From assembly GCA_036927565.1 (NCBI GenBank), contig JAYESD010000002.1:77933735-77997734 (forward strand): a stretch of 64,000 bases of DNA, given 5' to 3'. Positions 56,600 to 64,000 of the stretch are shown piece after piece. Within the stretch, counting starts at the first letter, position 1. Each line of letters begins with the position of its first letter. This DNA is from Tuctoria greenei (taxonomy: Eukaryota > Streptophyta > Magnoliopsida > Poales > Poaceae). The position numbers and the translations under genes are program-made. The notes under the pieces were generated by a model. It did not search any database. It saw only the letters and a list, made by a program, of their open reading frames with translations, and was not told the origin of the DNA.

Positions 56600-57740
56600 A
56601 CTCGGAAAGGACCCTCCTAGCTGGGGGAAGTTTGTTCATCCCTTCATGAGTTAGTACCTTCTAGCGCACCAGGTCGCCTTCTTTGAGCTGTCGGTCACGT
56701 ACATGCCTTTGATGGTAGCGCCAGAGCGCTTGGCGATAACGTGCATTTCGAACAGCTGCTCAGCACCTTCCCTCATCGACTAGGTCAAGGTCTTCACGCC
56801 AGAGCTGGTCCTGTGTGGCTTCATCGAAGGTCCGGACCCGGAGGGACCCCAAGGTGATCTTCGGAGGAAGGACTGCTTCAGCTCTGTACACCAGGAAAAA
56901 TGGAGTCTCCCTAGTTGACCGATTAGGTGTTGTCCGATTCGCCCAAAGTGTGGACGGAAGCTCTTCAATCCAGTTAGCTCCATGCTTTTTCGAGCGCTCA
57001 TATGTGTGCGTCTTGAGTCCTTTTAAGATTTCTGCATTTGCTCTCTTGGCTTGACCATTGCTTGCTGGATGAGCTACTGAGACGTAGCTAAGTTGAATGT
57101 CGAGGTCTTCGCAATGTTCTTGGAATGCAGCACTTGTAATTGTGTTCCATTGTCAATTATGACTTTGTTTGTAACTCCAAATATGCATATAATGGACTTC
57201 AAGAACTTTATTGCTGATTGTTTGTTGATTGTTACTTCCGGAGTTGCTTCCGGCCACTTGGTGAACTTGTCGATGGCGACATATAGGAACCTGTAACCTC
57301 CGACGGCTTTTGGGAAAGGTCCCAAGATATCCATGCCCCACACAGTGAATGGCCATGTAGGAGGTATCATTTGTAGTGGTTGAGCTGGTGTGTGAATTTG
57401 TTTTGCATGGAACTGACATGCTTCACATTTCTTCACTAGCTCAACCGCATCCTGGAGTGCTGTAGGCCAATAGAAGCCATGCCGGAAGGCTTTACCGACC
57501 AGCGTGCGAGAAGATGGGTGATTCCCATACTCGCCTCCATGGATTTCCACGAGGAGATCGTGGCCTTCTTCCCTTGCAATACACCGCATTAGGATGCTGT
57601 TGGCACCGCGTCAGTAGAGATCCCCTTCTACCAACGTGTATCTTTTAGCCAATCTGACAATCCGGTCAGCGGATACACTGTCTTCAGGAAGGATATTGTC
57701 TTTCAAGTAGCTCCGGATCTCTGAGATCCATGCATCGGAG
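56600..57740 (-). pseudogene. Element B integrase, broken
   Basis: Gypsy-type integrase. 57589-57074 carries the zinc-binding N-terminus (EIHGGEYGNHPSSRTLVGKA, then KKCEACQFHAK) and the catalytic core starting WGMDILGPFP, with IIDNGTQ where the second Asp lies. A frame break near 57090 leads to the rest of the core on the reverse strand about 57060-56770 (NAEILKGLKTHTYERSKKHG, WANRTTPNRSTRETPFFLVY, GSLRVRTFDEAT). A stop near 57612 separates it from the RNase H part. Confidence 0.82.
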
Positions 57741-59303
57741 CTAACTTGAGCTTATGAGTCTTGTGTGCTGGGTTGCTCGGAGCTTCCGACAGCACCTATG
57801 ACCCTTGGTGAACGCCATGGTAACAGGGGCCACCGGGGCCGCCAGCTTCGAGGTGCTGGTCTCACCCCCCTCGCTCAGTTCAGCAGACTGAGCTGCTGGT
57901 TTTGACAACCTCCGAACGCAGATTCCGTCGGGAGCCGAAGCTCCAGTCGTGGCTTTTGTCGAGAGTTCATCAGCTTCGTAGTTATGAAGGCGTTGAATAT
58001 GATGGAGATCTGGTACTTTGAAGTCCTTCTGAAGCCTTTGGACTTCAAGGAGATAAGCAGCTAACTGAGAATTGTTACAGGAGCATTCACCTTTCAGTTG
58101 CCTGATGATGAGCTGTGAATCTCCCTTCACCAACAGCTGCTTGACATCATAAGATAGTGCCACCTTGAGTCCATATATGAGGGCTTCATACTCTGCCATA
58201 TTGTTGGTTGCCTTGAAATCATGGTGTACCATATACTTGACCTTCTCTCTAGTCGGAGCTAGGAGAAGGACTCCAGCTCCGGCCCCATGCTTCTGCACGG
58301 AGCCGTCAAAGTAGAGGGTCCAGTGAGGCTCAGTGAGTACCGGAATTTTAAGTTCAGGTTTCTGCTCACTGTGGCCCCCAGGGTTTGATGGAGAGGGAGT
58401 CCACTCCGCCACAAAATCAGCCAAGGCTTGTCTTTTAATTGCTTGTCTTGACACGAATTCTAGATCGAATTCTGCCAGCTCCGCTGCCCACTTTGCAATA
58501 TTCCCAGTAGAATTAGGGTTTTGCAAAATTGCACGTAGTGGAAAAGAAGTTACCACTGATATTTTGTGAGCTTGAAAGTAATGATGAAGCTTTCTTGAGG
58601 CGATGAGAACTACGTAAAGCAGTTTATGCACCTCAATATATCTTGTCTTGGCGTCATGGAGTACTTCAATGATGAAGTACACTGGACGTTGGACTGTTCG
58701 GACCCTTCCGGAGGGGCCCAGAGCTTCCTCCACATCAACCCGTACCCTCCCGGAGGGGTCCAGATGTTCTTGTTCAGTAGCAATTACTCCTTCGTTTGAA
58801 GGAGGTTGATCTTCCAGCGTCTCGATTTCAGGTAGCTCCAGATCCTCCTGGAGGGGTCTAGACTCCTGAATTGAGGATGGCTCTGATCTTTCCGTGACCA
58901 GGACCATACTGACAACCTCTGTAGTTGCCGAAATGTAAAGCAGTAATGGCTCACCATGGTTCAGAGCTACTAGAATTGGTAGTGTGGTGAGGAGCTGCTT
59001 CAGTTCTTGAAACACCTTTTCTACTTCTTCAGACCAATGAAATGGTCCGGACTTCCTCAAGAGTTTGAAGAAGGGTAGCGCCCGTTCTGCCAGTCTTGAG
59101 ATAAACCGACTGAGCGCAGCTAGACGTCCAGTCCACTTTTGGACATCTTTAATGCGTGCTGGGGGCCGCATTTCTTCTATAGCCTTGATCTTCACCAGAT
59201 TAGCTTTGATTACTTGGTGATTCACTAAGAAACCCAAAAGCTTACCGGAGCTAACCCCGAAGACGCAATTGTCTGGGTTTAGCTTGGTGCGTGTAGTACG
59301 CAA
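57741..59303 (-). pseudogene. Element B RT end and dual RNase H
   Basis: 520-codon open segment. It begins with the thumb and connection of reverse transcriptase (FLVNHQVIKANLVKIKAIEE, WTGRLAALSRFISRLAERALPF in part), then the first RNase H region, which contains an inserted acidic stretch with two SGRVR repeats (about 58700-58860). A second RNase H of archaeal type follows: WTLYFDGSVQKHGAGAGVLL, NNMAEYEALIYGL and VKGDSQLIIRQLKGE, with the D-E-D residues visible. Two RNase H domains mark the Tat lineage. The segment runs out of frame at its C-terminal end (after about 57790). Confidence 0.88.
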
Positions 59304-59940
59304 CTTGTCAAAGACGGCTTGTAAGTTGTCAAGGAGTGACTCCTTGTTTTTTTATCTTCACAACGATGTCATCAACATACACCTCCAACAAGTCTCTAAT
59401 TAGCTCTCCAAATGTTTTGTACATGGCTCTCACAAATGTTGAAGCGACATTTTTAAGACCGAATGGCATGGCAGTACAACAATACAATCCATCTACTGTT
59501 ATGAAGGCAGTATGCTCTTCATCTTCCTTAGACATTTGGATTTGATGATACCTAGAATATGCATCTAAGAAACACAGTAGTTCGCACCCAGAGGTGGAAT
59601 CCACTATCTGATCTATTCTAGGTAGTGGAAATGGATCTTTTGGACATGGCTTATTTAAGGTGGTGTAGTCGATACACATCCGAAGCTTCCCACCAGCCTT
59701 GGGTACAACAACTGGGTTTGCCAGCCATTTTGGATGGAAGACTTCCTAGATGAATCCAGCTTCGAGCAACTTCTCTATTTCCTGTCAGATGAAGTTTTGC
59801 CGCTCGATTGATTGCTTCCGGGGACAGGCCGAGCGTCTGGGTAAATCTTCAGATTGTGCTCAATCACCTCCCTAAGGATCCCAGGCATTTGTGACGGTTG
59901 CCAGGCAAACACATCGACATTAGCCTGGAGGAAAGTGATG
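59304..59940 (-). pseudogene. Element B reverse transcriptase, frameshifted
   Basis: 59679-59329 encodes MCIDYTTLNKPCPKDPFPLPR, FLDAYSRYHQIQM, AFITVDGLYCCTAMPFGLKN and the catalytic box VYVDDIVVK, then shifts frame near 59345 into the RNase H part. Upstream, about 59760-59690 holds FHPKWLANPVVVPKAGGK after a stop at 59745. Catalytic Asp residues are present. The frame breaks make it inactive. Confidence 0.85.
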
Positions 59941-59951
59941 AGTGCGAGTTC

Positions 59952-60584
59952 CTATTTGTTGTTTAGACCCCCCGATATACGGGTAGTCTGAGCAGCATCG
60001 GAACCAATTTGGACGACTTTGACGGGAACATCGGTGTCGCCGCTTGGTTGCACACGAGGTGCGGATGTAGAGCCTTTATGGCGAATGCTTGGAGGATTTG
60101 CAGCTGGCTCTTTATCGGATGCTTCCTCTTGCGCTGTGGTAAGCGCATAGAGTTCTTCCATTGTAGTGACTCTTGCGGTGCGATCTTCACGGATCCGGAG
60201 AACGCCCGTAGGTGTTGGCATCTTCAACACCAAATAACCATAATGGGCAGCAGCCATAAACTTGTATAAAGCTGGCCTACCCAATATGGCATTAAATGGC
60301 AGACTGATCTGCGCAACGTCGAAGACGAACTTCTCGGTTCTGTAGTTCTCACAGGTCCCAAAGGTCACCGGGAGTGTAATAGAACCAAGAGGTGTAATGG
60401 TTCCCGGACCTACTCCGGAGAAAGGTCGGGATGGGCGAAGGTCCGAAGGCCGGAGCTGAAGCTTAACGAAAGCTTCCAAGCTTATGAGGTTTAGGCCAAA
60501 ACCTCCGTCCACCATTACATGGTGGATTTGGATGTTGTTAATAGTGGGTGACACAATCAACGAAAGTTGACCAGCCTCGATCAT
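59952..60584 (-). pseudogene. Element B aspartic protease
   Basis: 210-codon segment. The active-site region reads VMVDGGFGLNLI, where Tat relatives have DGGSGLN, and the flap side reads KFVFDVAQISLPFNAILGRPAL. A Ser/Pro-rich tail follows. The segment is open from 60584 to 59952 but is separated by frame breaks from gag and RT. Confidence 0.8.
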
Positions 60585-61116
60585 GTTTCCGGGCAGTCAG
60601 AAGCATCGAAAATGATGGGTGTATCCATCCACTTCCGATGTTGTTCTGCCTTAGCAACAGGAGCTACCATGGCCATGTCCCGATGCATTGTCTTGAGGAT
60701 GCGATGAGAGGTGATGTCCCAAGAACCACCATAGATGGTGTTCAGGGTTTTCCGACGTTCGTTGTCGTTGGCGTCGGAGTCGTCGTTGACAGTGTTATAG
60801 ACGGCTTTCAAGTCCTTTTTAAGGTCCTGGAAACCTAGCTCCTATTCATTCGGAGCTTCATCGACATTTTATTTCCCTTCCCTTTGACAGAAAGAAACTT
60901 CTTCCCGACGCTTGTTGTAGCGCTCGATAAGGTTCTGGACCTCTCGACACTCTTCCAAACTATGTCGATTCGTCTTGTGGATCGGACACCATGCTTTGGA
61001 ACTGTTGTCGTCCTCTGATGAAGGACGAGGTCTCTTCTTGGGGCGTGGCCCGTGGCTTACAGGTGTTGCGGCTGCAGCAGCTGGAGCGCCGGCCGTCGAC
61101 TTCTTTTTGCCGTTGG

Positions 61117-61147
<31 letters not shown>

Positions 61148-62385
61148 GCGACTACTAGAGGTAGCATCTTTAGTATTGGAGGACTTCTGGTTGACCTCCG
61201 AGCTGGATTGGAGTGCATTTCACGGCCCTCCACAGCTCTAGCGCATTTGTCAGCTAGGCTGAAGAGTTCCATGACACTAGTAACTTCCTTAATAGCCAGC
61301 TTCTCTAGGATCTTCTTATCTCGAGCACCCTTTCTGAATGCAACAATAACAGAAGAGCTCGAGATAGATGGAATGGTATTTTGTACCTGAGAGAATCGCT
61401 AGATTAAGGACCGTAGCAATTCCCCCGACGTTTGCTTCACAGCAAACAGGTCCAGTTCAGTGTTGGGTCGGGTGTAGGAGCTCCCGAAGTTGGCAGTGAA
61501 TTGCTGGCATAGTTCCGCCCAACTATTGATGGAGTCGAGTGGAAGAAACAAGAACCAGGACCTTGCAGTCCCGGTTAAGGCCACCGGGAAGTAATTGGCT
61601 ATTACAGCCTCATCACCCCCCGCTGCCAGTATGACGGTAGAGTAGATTTGCAGAAATTCGGCGGGGTTGACTGTCCCGTCGAATTTTTCTAGCAAGTCAG
61701 GTCAGAACTTATGTGGCCACCTGACCATACGTAAGTGCATGGCTAGGGCAGAACAACCTCCTCCTACTCCTTGAGGAGCAGGGTTGTCTCGAGCCTCTCG
61801 CCTTTCGCGAGCACGCTTGATGTGGACTCGACCGTCCTGTTTCCAATAACGGTGATCCAGTTCCGACCGCAGGTCATGGGTCGGAATCCTGGTGATGGTA
61901 TGGGTGCGTCGCGCCCCGGGGGGCAACGAAGTCACTTGTTGGGAGGTGGCACACCTCCTTTGTTGAGAGGCTTGTGGACCAAGCCGACTGGACAAGGTCC
62001 GTCGTTGTGAAGGTGCCCTCCTCGAAGGAGGAGGAACTTGGTTACTGATGCCTGCAGTCGCAGTTGCGACCAGATGGTCAACATCAGCCCTCCACTGCTC
62101 CATAGCACCCTGGGGTGCACCTGGAGGTGGTGGATGTTGCAGAAGAGCTCGCGCTGCAATGAGCGCGTGCTCGAGGTTGTTGTTTGCCGATGCAGTGATC
62201 GACGCGGATGCCCCATCTCGTTGACCGACATTGTTTGCCGGAACAGATGGTGCTATAGCGCCTGCCGGAGCATTGGCACCAATTGGTTGCTGAACGTTGG
62301 AGGGGTTTCCTCCAGCAGGTTGTTCAGCGTGATTGCCATTGGATGATCCAGCGGTTGAATTAATCATCTTGTGATCTTGGAACAA
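60585..62385 (-). pseudogene. Element B Gag, frameshifted, with poly-Lys microsatellite
   Basis: The N-terminal segment 62385-61702 starts at an ATG near 62367 (MINSTAGSSNGNHAEQPAGG) and is Ala/Pro/Gln-rich. 61695-61399 is the Gag domain: EKFDGTVNPAEFLQIYSTVI, YFPVALTGTARSWFLFLP and ELCQQFTANF. The C-terminal part (about 61390-60850) includes AIKEVTSVMELFSLADKCARA, a run of ten Lys codons, and WCPIHKTNRHSLEECREVQNL, a Tat-type zinc-binding motif. Stops and shifts separate the parts (near 61700, 61398 and 61100). Confidence 0.82.
61118..61147. repeat. (CTT)10 microsatellite in element B gag
   Basis: Ten CTT units, reading as ten AAG (Lys) codons on the minus strand, between an Arg/Ser stretch and a second short Lys cluster of the Gag C-terminus. 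Confidence 0.85.
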
Positions 62386-62416
62386 ACGTTGCTATCCCCC
62401 TTCCTGGCGTGCCAAA
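62386..62416 (-). other. Primer binding site region of element B
   Basis: Minus strand TTTGGCACGCCAGGAAGGGGG directly inside the 5' LTR, in the primer-binding position. The matching tRNA was not identified from memory with confidence. Confidence 0.55.
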
Positions 62417-62557
62417 TGTCGAAGTGTTGGATACGACACTTCCCCCAAACCCACTGAGAAGCAGCCCGCGGAGGTTCTTTTGTGGTTAGGGGACACAAGA
62501 TCAAAATCAAGATGGTGACCTCAGAGATTTACGTGGTTCGGGCCGCCTGAGTGTAAC
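62417..62557 (-). repeat. 5' LTR of element B, 3' end only
   Basis: TGTCGAAGTGTTGGATACGAC onward is nearly identical to 30102-30240. It is cut at GTAAC (62553-62557), where an A-family LTR begins. Confidence 0.85.
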
Positions 62558-64000
62558 TGTTGACGGCTCCTAAGATATACTAACAAATCATCCCCGGCAA
62601 CGGTGCCAGAAATGTTTGTTGGTATTTTTTATGCACCATTAACTAAACATCTCCAACTGATGTGTCAGAAATGCTTGTTAATGGTTCTATTGGATCACAG
62701 AGTGAATTCCGCAAGCACACGGAGATATCATTGTAGCATTTCCCCTTAAGAGTATTCCCAAGGGTGTCATTTATTTGATCCCAAAGGAAGGCAGGGAAGA
62801 GATATAACAATCATCAAGTGGAAAGGGTAGAAAGGTCAGGTAAGAATCTAATAAGGATGGATAAAATAATAGTGGAGGTCGTGTGACACACACAAAAGCT
62901 TTCAAGTCTAAGGGGGGTAAGAGGATCCTAGAGGTTAGTTAAGGTTGAGAGTTATGGAGGTACTCCTACTATGCTCTATTGTACATATACATAGTCTAAA
63001 CTAGTTATTCATAAGCTAGATCAACAGTGAATACTTATGCTACGTGGTTCAACACATCGGGCACGGACTTACCCCTAGCAATACTAGGGCGACTCCCGCC
63101 AAGAGCCTGTGGCATAGCCAAACGTGGAGGATTACAAAGGACAGATAGGGCTGTCACCACCTACTGCCTACCTCTTCAATCCGTGGGTCTACGAGACATC
63201 CAATGCTACTTAGCTATCCTAGCACCATGCTAGCATATTAAGTAATTACCTTAAGAGCCTAGGCATAATCCATCCTAAGGTAATGAATTGAATCATCATT
63301 GAACCAATGTTGATACACAACATAATTATCCATACTAACCTAGTTATTATAATTAACTAGACTATAGTGGGGGTCTATAGGTTCTATGATAATGAGATAT
63401 GTTCATGATGAAACAGTCATAGAAGCTATACCTTCCACATACATGGACTCCACAATCAAACAAGAAACGATTTGCCCAAGTATATGTATAAGTAGAGACT
63501 AAAGATACTATCTTTATTATGCATAAAGTAACAAATACAAGAAAGAATACATGAGCCATACCTTTCCCAATGTAGGATTGGGAAGAGAGAGACTCCTTAC
63601 TCCTTTCCCAATTTGTACTTGGGACTAGAGACTCTCCTCTCTACAACCTAACTCCTCTAAGACTATGGACGATAGTGTATACAATAGAGATGAAGCCCAA
63701 GTGGTGTGTGTTGAAGTGAGGGGTAGGGGGTCTTATTTATACTAGTGTTGAGGTCGGTTCCCGCCACCAAAAGTGCGCGAATCAGTCACCATTGACTCCT
63801 TCAAGCAAGGAGGAGCCAACACGCATTGTTTGACCGCGTTTGGCGCCAGGAAGGTGTCGGCCTAACCCCTGGTTCGGTTGACCTAGTCAGCACTCCAAAC
63901 GTGGAGGGCTTCCTCCAGGTGGCTGCCAGGTAGTCCCCCTTGATGTATATGGATGATACACCGTTGGATCTCCTCGGATACTTATGTTTATGGGCCATTT
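62558..64000 (-). repeat. A2: second A-family LTR, runs off the window
   Basis: Begins TGTTGACGGCTCC and stays co-linear with 20575-22022 for 1443 bp up to the window end. It has the internal PBS-like sequence (62592-62608, one change from perfect). It is a separate insertion into element B's 5' LTR. Whether it is a solo LTR or the 3' LTR of a full element cannot be seen. Confidence 0.88.

Larger units (their letters stand above)
30102..62557 (-). mobile_element. Element B: Tat-lineage Ty3/Gypsy retrotransposon, multiply interrupted
   Basis: Minus-strand element. Its 3' LTR is 30102-30385 plus 40590-41166 and its interior is 41167-62416. Its 5' LTR begins at 62417 and is cut at 62557 by an A-family LTR. 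Gene order on the minus strand is gag, protease, reverse transcriptase, RNase H with a second (archaeal-type) RNase H, integrase, then a long ORF on the opposite strand. A dual RNase H and an antisense ORF are established marks of the Tat lineage (Grande, Cinful, RIRE2 relatives). Copies C1 and C2 of one Copia family are inserted in it. All proteins are broken. Confidence 0.88.

Overview
The window looks like nuclear DNA of a grass (Poaceae). It holds one spliced host gene of the grass xylan glycosyltransferase family GT61, with GC-rich exons and AT-rich introns, and about 56 kb of nested plant transposons: Copia, Ty3/Gypsy and CACTA. The species cannot be fixed from the sequence. There is no bacterial, organellar or viral gene content, no rRNA or tRNA gene that I could see, and no CRISPR array.

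Layout. 1-3034 has no recognisable gene but contains a GC-rich minisatellite. 3035-5579 (minus) is a complete six-exon GT61 gene whose exons join in phase to 587 codons. 5864-6752 is a terminal-inverted-repeat element just upstream of that gene. 7265-14602 (minus) is an intact and very young Copia retrotransposon: its LTRs differ at 2 of 507 positions, it has a GGAGC target duplication and a 1321-aa gag-pol. 14725-16690 is a truncated CACTA (En/Spm) element with a broken transposase. 16691-20574 is old LTR-retrotransposon debris.

From 20575 to the end is one nested stack, all levels of which can be ordered by junctions. Element A (minus, Athila-like Gypsy with gag, protease and an extra ORF but no reverse transcriptase or integrase) starts at 20575 and carries a solo LTR (22433-24030, TSD TTATG). 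Element B (minus, Tat-lineage Gypsy with two RNase H domains and an antisense ORF) is inserted in A's 5' LTR at 30102. Two copies of one Sirevirus-like Copia family sit inside B in opposite orientation: C1 (30386-40589, minus) in B's 3' LTR and C2 (42871-53130, plus) in B's antisense ORF. They form a roughly 10 kb inverted repeat with a 2.3 kb spacer. A second A-family LTR (62558 to the end) interrupts B's 5' LTR.

Function. Only the GT61 gene and the young Copia element look intact. All proteins of A, B, C1 and C2 carry stops or frameshifts. The features most worth following are: a phase-consistent intron in B's antisense ORF; four CACGTG boxes at 55-56 bp spacing in B's U3; a TAG at the gag/pol boundary shared by C1 and C2 although their other stops differ; and a perfect tRNA-Asp-type primer binding site lying inside the A-family LTR instead of just after it.
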